DNA of 64,000 nucleotides, from positions 8,676,001 through 8,740,000 of the forward strand of contig NC_087249.1 in the NCBI RefSeq assembly GCF_037042905.1. The letters run 5' to 3'. The translations under genes and the position numbers were made by a program. The DNA is from Lytechinus pictus. Taxonomy: Eukaryota > Echinodermata > Echinoidea > Temnopleuroida > Toxopneustidae. Positions 35,801 through 47,445 of the stretch are shown in pieces (the first letter of the stretch is position 1; the number at the start of each line of letters is the position of its first letter). The notes beneath the pieces are model-generated. The model ran no database searches. It was not told where the DNA came from and was given only the letters and a program-made list of their open reading frames with translations.

Positions 35801-38800
35801 TATTCATTTGCATACACATCTTTTTTAGGATAACAAACATTGCCCAGAATGTTTAAAAAAAATTGAAAAAATACATAAGATTTCCAAAAAAATTTAGCTC
35901 GCGCTTCGCGCTCGCATTGTATAAATAAGGATATTATGATATTATATATTAATGTTTATTCATAAGAATAAAGCTAAGAAGTGACTATTAGGAGTACCCC
36001 TTCAAAGAAACCAAAAATCATCTTCGAGTGGCCGATCGGGGAAAATATGGCTGAAAAAAATTCCGCCCCCCCCCCCCCCCCTATTGGCGCAGGCTTTATC
36101 CACCCCTGTCTTTTGAACTATTTTTCTTTGTTTTTTTCTTCTCCATCATTTTTGTCCAACATTCCCTTTATCTTTCTCACTCATTCGCTTTGATTTCTCT
36201 CTTTCGTTAAATATTGCACCTAAAACCATGGAAGCAAATAACAACGAAATTCAGAAGATGCATGCCAATTTATCTTTTGGATACCAGTATTACAAAGTCC
36301 TGCTCTGAATTTGATTTCCACTATAATTGCCCATCCAGCAGACATAAACTGGTATTTACTTGCACTGAAAAATAAAATACTCACGAGATTCCTGAAGCTC
36401 CACGTTCCCGTACTCAGCTACATAAATGAAAAATAAGATCGATTTAAGATTAATAAGGTGTCTAGACACTCAAACACTGAAATTAGACCAAAAATAGTGA
36501 ATGTCGACAATAAAAAACAAGAAAATTGACTGAATGTTCACCTCGTCTGGCACATTTCATGCATAATAACGAATCACGCTGGCCGACTTTCCCATTCTAA
36601 AATTCGTTATTGCAAACCCTTGGGTAATCGCTTATAGCTTGACCTTTCATCATATACTTGCCTGTTACAAAGCGTCTTTTTAATACTTGCAGCAATCGAG
36701 AAATACATTAAAATGTCCCCCATCTTTAATTCAATTCGCTTTTTGTTATCCTTGCTAACATAGCTAAAGCCAGTCTACCGTGTCACAGCCAAGGGGATCG
36801 AGGGTGACCGTGTGATAGCTTGTTGGTCCAGTGGCAACTTCTAAATACAGAACTCAGACAAAGTTACAACTGACAAAGATTTTTAACGGAATCAAATTTT
36901 AATTCCAATCTTCAAATTCAAATGTTCCTCGGAACAATGGTTACATCGGTTCCATCAGATCAAATGCAGAACATAAAATATGGATAATATCACTCAATAC
37001 AGAACAGAAATCAATTGTTGAATTCAAGGATCAAATATTCGATATCATGAGATCTAACTTACTAAACAATTTATAATGCAATGCCTCCTGATCAATACAT
37101 TATTAAGAATTAATTTAAGTATCGGAATATACCAAAACATTTAATTCTGTGTTACTGTATTATATAATCTACTGTTCGGATTTTTTTCTATTTTCTCGAT
37201 TTCTTTAAAGGTCAAGTCCACCCCATGAAAATGTTGATTTAAATCAATAGAGATAAATCAAACAAGCATAATGCTGAAAACGTCATCAAAATCGGATGTA
37301 AAATAAGAAAGTTATGACATTTTTTTTTTAAAGTTTTGCTTATATTTCACAGAACAGTTATATGCACAACTCAGTAACATGCAGATGAGAGAGTCGATGA
37401 TGTCCATCACTCACTATTTCTTTTGTTTTTTATTGTTTGAATTATACAATATTTCAATTTTTACCAATTTGACATTTAGGACGAACTTAACTGAACCACA
37501 TAAGGTTAAACAATGCCAATTCCACATGTTCAGGAAGGAACAAAACTCAATTTCACATGACAAGGGAAAGAAAATCTGAATATTTCATATGATAAAATAC
37601 AAAAGAAATAGTGAGTGGGTGACGTCATCAGTCCCTTCATTTGCATATCAATCAGGATGTGCATATAACTGTTTTGGAAAATTAAGCGAAACTTAAAAAT
37701 GTCATAACTTTCTTATTTTACATCCGATTTTGATGAAATTGTCAATGTTTTGCTTGTTGGATTTTTCTCTTTTTATTCAAATCAATTTTTATTTGGGTGG
37801 ACTTGTCCTTTAAATATGGAACCCGACTTGGAAACTTGTAGGGGATACTGAAATCAATTCGTTGACCGTCTAACATGGTCGAAGTCCTTTGACGTTCGCC
37901 CTGACTGACAACTTGACTAGCGTCGACTTCATCATTACCGTCATCATAATACTGTCATCGACACCAACGTCAACACCAAACTCGATGCCAGACTCAACGT
38001 CAGACTATATAATTGTGATCACCCAGATATGATATTTACGTCTGGGACCAACGTTTAAGGTATCCTGTTTTACGGTTGCCTACGTCATGCAAGCTCTGCT
38101 TTATAGTTGCCCCGCACTCCGTTTCAATCATTTATATTTGTTTCGATTATTGTTAATTGTACTGTCCACGTTGATCTTTATAAATGTTCTTGAAATGTGA
38201 TCATAATACCAACTGTACCATCACTGTAAATATGGAAAATTGAAGGTAGATAGTGAAACAATAGATTTGAATTGAATGAACGCCAAACTACAAAAATACT
38301 GGTACATCCGCTCGGTATGTATATAGGAAAACACCATCACTTCGGCTTTAGATTAACACCAGATAGGCATTTAAACAACACTAATTACTGTTAAACCAAT
38401 GTCGGTTTGAGTCTGAACTGGTGTTGTTTTCAACACTTCCCTGGTGACGCTGGTGTCTTCCGATTTAGATACCGGGTTCAGATGGTGCACTGCAAAAACA
38501 TCGGTGTTGTTTTAAAAAACACCGGTGTTTCTGCAGTGCACCATACGAAAGAAGTGACCATGACTCAAACCTAAACCTCAAAGCTTCAGGGGCCGGGCAC
38601 AGGCATATGCTATTCTGCTGTGCAGACCCTTCACTGGAGTTAAGGGTCTGAATGTTCAGCTTACTCATGCCTTGTGTACTAAATGCCCTAAAACAGCAAG
38701 TTTTGTATGTGCTAGTCTTTGCGTGGAAACCCACTTGTAGATCAAAGTTTGAATCAGACTTGGCAGACCCTCATCCGCACACACACTTCTTCCTCTCTCC

Positions 38801-41800
38801 CTCTTCTTCTTGTTAATATCCTTGTTAGATTTGTCCATTTCATTATTCTTATTGTTTGTATCCTCCGTCTGTTAATTTTTCCCATTTCTTCGTTATTTCA
38901 TTTTAATCATAGCTCCACAAAAGCACCAATGTTCAGTTATTTTTATAATACATGGCCATGCATTTATCATCCTTGAAATCCAATATCTGCTCACACTCTA
39001 TAATCTCCTATTTACGTTCGTTTTAATACTTCCGTACTGTTCAAGAGATCAGCGTCATACAATCCTGGCTTCTGGTCGGTTTTTTTTTCATTTCTTTTCC
39101 TATCATGTACTACTTTTCATAATCGTTTTAAAAGGGTTGATTTATCTATGATGTTTGTTTATTGTAATTGTTTATTATTTTTCATTATCAATTTGCAAGT
39201 GTAAGCGCTTTGTTGTGATTGATTTGTATTGATTTTGTATTTATGTTTTCTGATTTGTATTATGGAAAAAAATTGATAAAGAAATGAAATAAATCAGTAA
39301 ATTCAATTCAATGCAATGATGTGACGTAAAAATTTAGATACTAGGATCAGAACTTACCAGATTCTACTTCTTCGGCGAAATCATTAGCAACAGAATCACT
39401 GAAACCTACATGTCGAACAGAAATCAAACATATTGAATAAGAACGGAGTATAACAATTGAAATTCTTATAAAAGAAACTGAATACGAATATGCCTACTCA
39501 TTATGTTATTGAGTTGCATCCTTAAATTATCCAATAAAGGGGATTTGAAAACTTGGAAACAAGTGGGCTTGTGTGGAAAGATAAAAATCAAAGAATAATA
39601 ACAAAGAAAGTTTGAGAAAAATCGGACAAATAATGAGAAAGTTATGAGCATGTGGATATTGCGATCACTAAATACTAATGCTATGGAGATCATTTTGTTG
39701 GCATTGCGGATGAGATGTGTGTGTCTGTGATATCACATGTGGACAACTTTCCCTGTAATGGACTATAAAATACGTCCAAAAAGTTTTTTTTTTGCTCTAT
39801 CTTTTAATGATACAAACTCTTTATTCATAATGTATTCTTTAAAAGTCTTATTACATGCCCTACTATAGAAAGAATACATGATCTACTGATAGATGTAATA
39901 AAGAGGCAGTTTAAGTGAAATTTATAGAAAATTAATAGGCAAGTTATTCAAATGTGACATCACACATCTTTGTCGCATTGCCAAGTGGAGGATCTACATT
40001 ATAATAAAGATCTAAACTTCAAATGTTCATAACTTTTTTATTATTTATTCAATTTCAACTTTCGTTGATCTGTTTCTTTGATTTTTCTGTTTTCACACAA
40101 GCTATCTTTTACCAAAGGTTTCATTTTCCTTTAAATAACTCAACTACACGATTACCAGCCATATTTCCACCTTCCCGTTTTTTAACCCACCCTCGCCCAG
40201 AAATTTAGACGATTGTTTATAATAGAAAATGATATACATTTTCAGATTTGAAAATAAAATCCAATCAATTCGGTTGATGAAGAGTTTAGGCAGTTATTCC
40301 TCTTTTGGGCGATTTCATACGTGTCGTACGGGAAGTTTCCACAACAATTTCTTGTCTCTTAGCTGAATGCTTGAGCAATAGAGTACCGAAGTGTGATGTC
40401 AGTTGCCATGGTGTCATGTCGGACTGGTTCTAAACAGAGTCACAGCTGACGATCGTCTCATTTCGCCTGTACACATTTGTATTTGCAAATGACTTTGGCT
40501 CGTCTGAAAAAATAGGTTGCAATTGATCAAATTCCAATAGCAGCCATTTTCTCCAATGAGAAACACAAGCTTTCATTCGGCGGGTTCATTTGTTTAGAAC
40601 CAGGCCGCTTTGGAACCATGGCAACTGACGTCATCACTTCGGTACTCTATACAATTTTCTGAGTCGTATACAGGACTCAGAAATGTCCCGTACGACGTAC
40701 AACATTTTCACTTCTACTTCACCCATGGACAACATCTTTTTATTGGTTGTCATTTTTTTGCATGACTGCCGATTTGTACTTTATTATTACCACAAGACGA
40801 ATCCAGGTGTCTTGTTTTGTTTGGAGAGCAGGTTAAAAAATGTTGTGAAAATGGCTGATTTTTCTAGCATGGAATCACTTTTTTGTAAATTTAGGGAAAC
40901 CATTGTGACTTTAACCAAGGAGAAACCCTTGTTTTTCAGATCTTTTTATAGAATGAAAATAATAATGAAATGACAAGAAATGAACGGAAAAGTCTCAAAT
41001 TTCATTCAAAACTTTTGAATTTCGATTCCACTTTTAAAAAGCAGAATTGAATAGAATAAAGAGAATAAACATCATACCTGCTTAGAAATCTGATACCAAT
41101 TATATATATTTCGTTTTTAATAGCAAATGTCCAACTAGCTATTAATGAATGATATATATATAATCAAAATGTGACTTATAAAGGGCAAAAATCCACTCTG
41201 AAGAGTGCCCGAGACCTGTAAAGAGCTGTGAATGGAATAGAATGGTTTTGAGGAGATTTCTTAAAGATACACATTATTTTATTTCTTCAGATAGGCTATT
41301 ACACAATGTGGGGTATGTATGAGCGTAGGATCTTCCCCATTTTTTTTTAAATTTTTTGAATTACAAGGTACCCAGTGGTTGATTGTGATGAGCTTAGATA
41401 CTTCATTCGTACCGACCAATGAGAAGTTTAATTCATAAAAGATTGTAGAAATTACTTCATTAATATAAAGCTTGAAGTGAGATCTGATCCATGAATGCAA
41501 TGAAAAGTGAGTGAGAAAATTATCATATCGCAATCTAACCATTAACATTTCATGTCACAGTTTGACCTTTTTTAAACAATAGATGGAATACTAGTATTCA
41601 GGATTCGAATGATTATTGTTCCCCTCAATGGAGAATTAAACCCTAGGAAACTAGTTACTAGTAACTTGTTCGAAAACAGAAAAAGTCAAGAATACCAATG
41701 AAAACTTTAGAAAAATTGGATGAATAAAAAGAAAGTTATGGGCATTTTAGCATTCAAATGTCGAAAGTACTATTTCAGTATCAATTCAGTTGAATTTTAA

Positions 41801-43262
41801 GTTTTTATTTTTTCTCATTTTCTCAAAAACATATGCAATGTATACATATATCAATAAATTTAATGCTACTAAGAACACCCCCCCCCCCCTTCAGGGGCGT
41901 CGATCCATTTTTCAGATTTGGGGGGGGGAATTTTGGGGGCGCTCGATTGCACAAATTAAACAAACTCACACACACAAACATATTAAATATATATTTTATA
42001 TGTAAACCTTGAACATTGTGAGCAATGTTTGTGATCCTGAACAAGATGCGTATGTAACTAAATAATTACTGCCAGCGCGAAGCGCGAGCAATTTTTTTAT
42101 ATACGTTCTGAGCCTGAAAAGGGACATGTTAAGGATCGTTTGCAGTTACCCATGAAGACAAAACATAATTCAACAGTTGCGAAGCGCAAGCAGAAAATCT
42201 TTATAATTCTAGGCACTCTTTGTAATTGTGAAAATAATAATTATGAAAATAATAATTACGAAAATTTGACAGTTATAGACTCTATTAATGTTTTGGAAAT
42301 CATGAAAAGGATGGGTAATTTGGTGTTTTCCTACATTAATCAGCGCGAGCTGATATATTATCAGTATTATTTTGATTTAGGACCGGGATATTTTAAAGAT
42401 AGTCATCATATATGAAAATGATGATTATCTTCCTATTCTTCTTACTAAACTCGAGATGAAACTTGTCGATATTCCAATCTGAAAAAAGGGACAATTGGAT
42501 TATTAGGAATTCGTGGATATATTATTATTTTATTTATTAGTCAAATAATCCTAATGAGAGCGCGAAATTTGTTGATATTAAGGCCTGAAAACTTGACATT
42601 TTTAGCACTTTTATAACTATGAATAGAATGCATGGTCTAACATATTTTCTAAAACATTACATTTTTTGTTTATTTTTGCATTTACGAAATTATAGGGGGG
42701 GGCAAAACGATATACTTGCCACCCCAATATTTTCATTGGTGGGGCGATCGCCCCCCCCCCCCATGATCGACTCCTCTGCTAATAATAGTAGAAACTCTTT
42801 GTCCATGAAGTATTTTACGAGACCCCTGGCCCATGTCCACCCATGAAAAAAGAACATCCGAGATCTGGATAGACTTCAGGAAATACAAATTTAAGTAAAA
42901 TGATTATGTAGAAAAGTAAAAAGGGAGTTGTATAAGCGAGAAATCACATATTTTGGCAAAATTACCATATGGAGGATTTCCATATCATTAGTGATCTCAA
43001 CTTTCAAATGTCCCTAACTTTCTTGTTATTTGTTCAATTTTTCCCAAACTTTCATTGATTTACCTTTTGTATTTTTGTTCTGTCTTTACACAACCTTAAC
43101 TTGTTTCCAGGGTTTCATTCTCCTTTACCGTAATGAAACGTGTTGGTGTTTTTTAAAGAAGATTTTATTGTGATTATTTACTTACCATGAGATGACGAAG
43201 CTTGGTAAACAATGAAGATTAGTACCATGAAGAGAGGAATGGCGAATCGTGTGGACTGCATC
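32860..43262 (-). CDS. Small secreted two-cysteine peptide precursor, copy 2 (70 aa, four coding exons)
   Basis: Minus-strand exons 43262-43187, 39405-39358, 36417-36385 and 32915-32860 join in frame with phase-1 introns. Residues 1-26 (MQSTR...ASSSHG) are a signal peptide differing from copy 1 only at residue 2. The pro-region is strongly acidic (DFAEEVES, LEHVEERD). The C-terminus is DDCKMPGLWCG, with cysteines 62 and 69. The terminal glycine directly before the stop would suit C-terminal amidation if the peptide is processed as a neuropeptide. The TAG stop ends exactly at the exon border, followed by gtaagg, so a noncoding exon should follow. Conserved acceptors lie at about 32094 and 31804, and ATTAAA at 31707-31702. 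Introns hold the hAT-like and MITE insertions of this arm. The family is not recognised. Confidence 0.77.
33180..33260 (+). repeat. (GAT)n/(AAT)n microsatellite
   Basis: Mirror counterpart of the (ATC)n array at 23905. Confidence 0.85.
33597..33633. mobile_element. Palindromic mini-element (37 bp) with 7-bp target duplication
   Basis: Two 18-bp arms (CATGGACCTACTACTCTG and complement) separated by a single T. Flanked by ATTGTAC (33590-33596) and ATTGTAT (33634-33640), 6 of 7 identical. Same termini as 13203 and 30813. Confidence 0.72.
33831..36108. mobile_element. hAT-like element with an internal array of GC-rich hairpins
   Basis: Left end CATAGGCGGATCCAGGGGG; right end the complement of CAGGGGTGGATAAAGCC. 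C-runs lie inside both ends. Flanks TCTTTTCA and TCTTTTGA could be an imperfect 8-bp target duplication. Inside, about a dozen copies of GCTCGCGCTTCGCGCTCGCA or close variants punctuate AT-rich spacers of about 100-130 bp. Three spacer types alternate (TATTTGATTGTTGAAATATG; AATGTAGGAAGATTTCCAAT; AATTGTTTAGTTATATACCT). No transposase is visible. It lies in intron 3 of peptide copy 2, close to exon 3, and is absent from the other arm. Confidence 0.75.
37209..37809. mobile_element. TTAA-type fold-back MITE (601 bp), complete
   Basis: Inverted ends AGGTCAAGTCCACCCCATGA / complement of AGGACAAGTCCACCCAAATA, flanked by TTAA at 37205-37208 and 37810-37813. Most of the element can fold on itself around the centre. 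A second complete copy (603 bp) is at 55093-55695, with partial copies at 24755, 25300 and 29560. TTAA flanks fit piggyBac or Kolobok-like targets; the superfamily is an inference. Confidence 0.75.
38484..38542. mobile_element. Short palindromic MITE (59 bp)
   Basis: GGTGCACTGCAAAAACATCG, then GTGTTG at the left and the complement at the right form an almost perfect hairpin. The neighbouring 38335-38430 has diverged AACACC/GGTGTT motifs of the same kind. Confidence 0.6.
38640..39310 (+). other. Intron 2 of peptide copy 2 with LINE-tail-like sequence
   Basis: 38740-38900 mirrors 15650-15810 in the left arm. About 39120-39300 (TTTGTTTATTGTAATTG, GTAAGCGCTTTGTTGTGATT, ending AAATGAAATAAATCAGTAAA) resembles the 3' end of a retroelement. 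No coding sequence is seen. Confidence 0.35.
39520..40135. mobile_element. Fold-back MITE of the GGAGAATGAAACC family
   Basis: The left half (CTTGGAAACAAGTGGGCTTG, AAAGTTATGAGCATGTGGAT) and right half (AAATGTTCATAACTTTTTTA, TTTCATTTTCCTTTAA) are complementary. Related arms occur at 42890-43138, 41650-41765 and 14417-14660. Confidence 0.55.
40318..40700. mobile_element. Nested fold-back element
   Basis: Outer arms GTCGTACGGGA (about 40323) and TCCCGTACGAC (about 40686). Inner arms ATAGAGTACCGAAGTG (40378) and CACTTCGGTACTCTAT (ending 40650), with TTGCCATGG and GTTTAGAACCAG pairs inside. Confidence 0.65.
41892..42778. mobile_element. hAT-like element, short, diverged ends
   Basis: CAGGGGCGTCGATCCAT at the left and the complement of CAGAGGAGTCGATCATG at the right, with G/C runs just inside. 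It contains GCGCGAAGCGCGAGCA (about 42075) and GCGAAGCGCAAGCAGA. No target duplication is clear. Confidence 0.5.
42890..43138. mobile_element. MITE arm, mirror of 14417-14660
   Basis: TTTCAAATGTCCCTAACTTT, then CCAGGGTTTCATTCTCCTTT. It occupies the same place relative to peptide exon 1 in both arms. Confidence 0.55.
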
Positions 43263-43356
43263 TTGTTTCAAGACTTTGAATAAAATTTGTAGGATCGTTG
43301 GAGCACGTAGGTCAGATAAACTTGTTGAAAGCGAATACCGTTGTCGTCTTTGACGT

Positions 43357-43394
43357 CTGAATATGTATCTCTCAACATCCATCTATATGTAGCT
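43357..43394 (-). promoter_or_regulatory. Putative core promoter of the minus-strand peptide gene
   Basis: On the minus strand: CTACATATAGATGG (TATA box) about 25 bp before TTCAGACGTCAAAGACG. It matches the block in front of copy 1 and includes the CRE-like TGACGTC on the plus strand. Confidence 0.5.
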
Positions 43395-44564
43395 TCAACT
43401 AGTTTGTTATTCTCTGCTCCTCGTTCAGTCATTTTCAATTACAAAACTCAATTTAATGTGGTGGAATGTAATAATACCAACATAATGATGTGACTGCACT
43501 TTCTTTCCTGTCTCAGATAATGAGAAAGTTTGTTTTTCTTTAATTTGCCGCTTCACTGACAAGATTGAAAGTCGTTGCCAACGTGGATGGTTGATTTTGT
43601 TTTTTGAATACAAATGATGAATCTCATCATTTTTAGATGATATATCAAATATGTCTAAGAAAACCGAACAATTTCATTGGTCTCACTGCTCCAAACCATT
43701 TCAACCGCATTCCGTATGGTTCCACGTGGCACTTGAATACTAAAGCCCCCATCACACTTATTCCGAATCAAGCATTTAAATCTACTTCGAACACCTTTCG
43801 AAAATACCCCTCGAATGCTTTGAACATGACCAAAACCTTCGGGACGGCCAAAAGAAATGACAAAAATAATTCGAATGCACTCAGAATGCAGTCAGAATGT
43901 TTAGAATGCGCCTAGAATGTCCAAGTTCCTCCCAAAAAATTCTAGATTTTTTGAATATTTTTTTTTCGTTCCAACTTCTGCTTGATTCCTGCTGATTCCG
44001 AATAAAAGGCGGTTTTCCACTAGGGCGCGGACAAGACCAAGAAGGGTTGCGGAAGCAACTTTTGTCATTTCGGCATGCTGTCCGCAACCAAATTCCGTAA
44101 AAGATTATGCAAATGATCTTGTCCTAGGACACGACCAGGACTGTCTGTGTATTGTCGTAGGACATTCCTGGGACTGTCCTAGGACAAGATTATCTAAATG
44201 AATTTGTCGGCGTTCGGCGCGGACAGCAGGCAGATTGTATTAGGACAGAACCGGAGACATTTAGGACAACGTCACGAGTGGTAAATTCAAGGACTAGGAC
44301 AATCAGGATAATTTTCGGACAACTTGCGAATACTCCAAGAAAATTATCGTTCATTATTTTTTTATGAATTTAGGGGTGTTATTTGGGGTTTGGGGTGCGT
44401 TTTTTTTAAAAGAAACCTTGATTTTGTTATTAAATCCGATTTGGGAGCAGGCGAGAATAAAGTAATTCGTCATGAAATTACGCTATTTTTAAACATTTTT
44501 CGACTACAAAGACTATATAGGATTTTCTTTTATTTCAAATCAAATTGCATACATTGGTGGAAAT

Positions 44565-46240
44565 CCCAGGGGGACAGGGGACGCGTCCCCTCACTTTTTG
44601 AAAAGGGAGGGGGCATTTGATATCAAATGCCCCCCCCCCCCCCCCCCCACTTTTTGGAACGAGCAAAAAAGAAAAAGAGGAGAAAGACGAGTGAATAAAA
44701 TAAGATGAAGGGGGAAAAATTTCATGTCACTATGTTAAATTTTCGCTCACGCTTTGTGCTCGCATTGCCTAATCTATGAGATACATAACTTGCTCAATAG
44801 ACTTATATTGAGCTTAAAATATCAAGTTTTTAAGTAAATATACAATAAATTTATCGGACATTGAGTTTTCAATTTGTTTGATTTATAAATAGATTTTATA
44901 GTTTTCTGTAAAATGACTATATTTTATGGTCTCAATATCAACATTTTCCGCTCGCACTGCGCGCTAGCATTATTTGATTTGTCAAGTAACTATTCTCTTC
45001 GTGTATTACATAATTTTTCGAAAAATATCCCTTTTTAAGCTGGTCTGATTGTGAATAATATCAGCTAAAGCTGCGCGCTTGCATTTTGATTGGGGAGTTA
45101 TGCATACCTATATCAATTGTAACAAATTATTTTAAATTCCTCTTTCATGACAGTTTATCAAACTTTTCGGCTCGCAATTTGCGCTCGCATTATTTTTGTT
45201 AAAAATATATTAACCCATGCATCCTATTCATGATTACAAATTGTCCAGTTTTCTGACCTTAATATCAATTTCGCACCCTCATTAGGCTTATTAGATTAAT
45301 AAGTAAGATAATAATATTTTCATGATTTCCTAATAATCATTGTCCGTTTTTTTCAAATTCATCTCTCGCTTAGGAAGATAGTCATCATAGTCATATAAAG
45401 ACAAAAATTTCCTTAAAATGTCCCGGTCGCAACTTAAAATATATGTAATGATAAAAATATCAACTTGCGCTTCGCACTCGCATCATTTATTAAGCGCGAT
45501 CCATATGCAATTCGTAATTGCGCTTAAATTTATTTTTTTTAGATTGGAAAATCAAATATTTTTAGCTCGCGCATCGCGCTCTTATTATTGATATTATAAT
45601 AAAGAATGTAATTAGAAAGTCCAGATTCTAGGTCTGAATCTAAACACACGCACGCATGTTTATTTAGATACGAATCTTGTTCCAGTTCCAGTTTCAGATC
45701 AGATTACCAAATTATTAATGTAGGAATATTATCCAATTATCCATCCTTTTCTTGATTTGCAAAACGTGAGATGTCAATTTCGTTTTGGCTCGCGCTTCGC
45801 GCTCACATCAAGTGTATAGTCATACCCCTATCCTGTTCATGATTTTAAAAGGTGCTTAGAAATGCCCAGTATTTAGGTCGGAATCTAAAAATTGTTCAGC
45901 TCGCGCTTCGCGCTCGCATTATTTGATTGTCGAAGTATGTAGGCTAAAGGAAAGTGTGTTAGTCGGTGTAATGTAGTGTTCACTTTTTGAAAGCAGATTT
46001 TGTGCATTTTTATACATGACAATAAATTATCTCGGATCTTGATTTTTTTTTTCAGCTAAGGTAACTTTAAAAAGACTGCATATGTTCATAGCAAAGTCCG
46101 GGGGCTCTCTTTATAACATTACTTTCTAATAATTTTCCACAAATTAATACATATATTACAAAAGGGGAAGGAAACAGGTTAGGATGCAAATTGCATTCGA
46201 CAGGCACATGCGGATCAAGGGGCGAGGTGGTCTTGCTTCC
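44565..46240. mobile_element. hAT-like GC-hairpin element nested in the composite
   Basis: A left C/G-run block (CCCAGGGGGACAGGGGACGC at about 44566) and a long C-run (44632-44648) are followed by GCTCGCGCTTCGCGCTCGCA-type hairpins at about 44750, 44948, 45173, 45469, 45566, 45789 and 45899, with the same spacer types as 33831-36108. The right end near 46210 is not clear. Confidence 0.6.
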
Positions 46241-46992
46241 CCCTTTAAAATGTACAAACAGAAGAAAAATAAGTGAAATGGAAAGGGAAACTTAAAAAAT
46301 GACATGGTGGAAAAGAAAAACAAGGGGGGATGCCGTGCTGATACGGCCCTCCTCTCCCTGCTGCTGGCTTACCCCTCCCAGTATTAAAGAGATATACAAA
46401 CAGCACAAACGAAATAGAAATAAACAAAGGAGATGAATGAAAAGAGGTGAAATAGAATCAAGTAGGGAAAAAAAATCGCGATTATGAAAAGAAAATGATT
46501 ATTATGAATGTGTAAGATTAGAAATATCAGTTTTAGTTTTTGGACGAAATTGTGAATCCAGTGTCTAATCGCCTTTGTCTCCTCTTGTACCAATTGAAAT
46601 AGACTAAGAAAGAAAATGTAAATGGGCAATTCCAGAAGGCCGAATGCGATCGCTACGCCCTATTGGCTGCGTAAAAAAAAAGAAAAATGGAATAACCAAA
46701 GAAAAGGGGAAAAGAGGAAGAAGAGTGAAGAAATTGACAGACGGGGAGAATATCAGCGTTTCAGCTAGGTCAATTTGTAAAAATTAATGGTTCATTTCGC
46801 TCTTCATACTTTCAATAGTTTAATTAAGAAGATTGTGCACGCTGTTCATTTTTACGAAAATTACTTAGGTCTTTTCGTCTTTTCTTTTTCGTCCTTGATG
46901 AAAGAAGTAAGTTCGCGCTTCGCGCTCATATTTTATGTTTATGAGAAACATGTTCTGTGCACAACTTTTTTCAGGAAGGCCTTTTTTTTAAA

Positions 46993-47165
46993 GAGTCGTG
47001 GTGTAGTGGTTCTGACTCCCGCCTTGTAAACGGAGAGTCGTATGTTCGATTCCCACCGCGGTCTATATTCCGTCCTTTGGCAAGACGTATTGCACACCTT
47101 GCCACTCTCGACCCAGGTGCTAAATGGGTACCCGGTTGGATGCGAAAGTTATTGTACGCTAACCC
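46993..47165 (+). mobile_element. tRNA-derived SINE, plus strand
   Basis: tRNA-like head GTCGTGGTGTAGTGGTTCTG (box A), then CCTTGTAAAC and TGTTCGATTCCCACCG (box B). The body has CCCAGGTGCTAAATGGGTAC, a motif shared with other tRNA SINEs in marine animals. The anticodon loop position reads TGT. Confidence 0.65.
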
Positions 47166-47284
47166 GTACTTCGTTACTTTTTGTAATTTTCTTGTCTTGT
47201 ATTATCCCGTTGCCCCATCTAGCGACCACAAATGGCTTTTGTTACTTGTGTACTCGTTCCATACTAATTAGCATTGGATCCACA

Positions 47285-47445
47285 CATTCCTGAATCACTC
47301 CGCTTGCCTTCCTATTCCAGTCCGAACGTTCCTGAAACAGTCCGCTTGCCTTCTTATTCCTGTCCGCACGTTCCTGAAACTGTCCGCTTGCCTTCTTATT
47401 CCAATCCGCAAGTTCCTAAAACATTCCGCATGGCTTCTTCTTTGC
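47285..47445 (+). repeat. Tandem repeat, about 56-60 bp, three copies
   Basis: Unit contains CGTTCCTGAAACAGTCCGCT and TGCCTTCTTATTCCNGTCCG. The frame at 47274-47744 owes its regularity (repeating PETVRLPSYS) to this array and I do not call it a gene. Confidence 0.75.

Noticed and set aside
42140..42415. 91-aa frame
   Set aside because: Lies inside a hAT-like element, overlaps GC-hairpin and AAT-rich repeats, and shows no domain.
32860..43262. Vasopressin/oxytocin or somatostatin-type precursor
   Set aside because: No neurophysin domain; ring sequence and spacing do not match; the peptide sits at the very C-terminus without a dibasic site just before it.
43637..43915. 92-aa frame near the copy 2 promoter
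   Set aside because: Crosses the border of the 4-kb insertion and is built partly from repeated TCGAATGC-type motifs.
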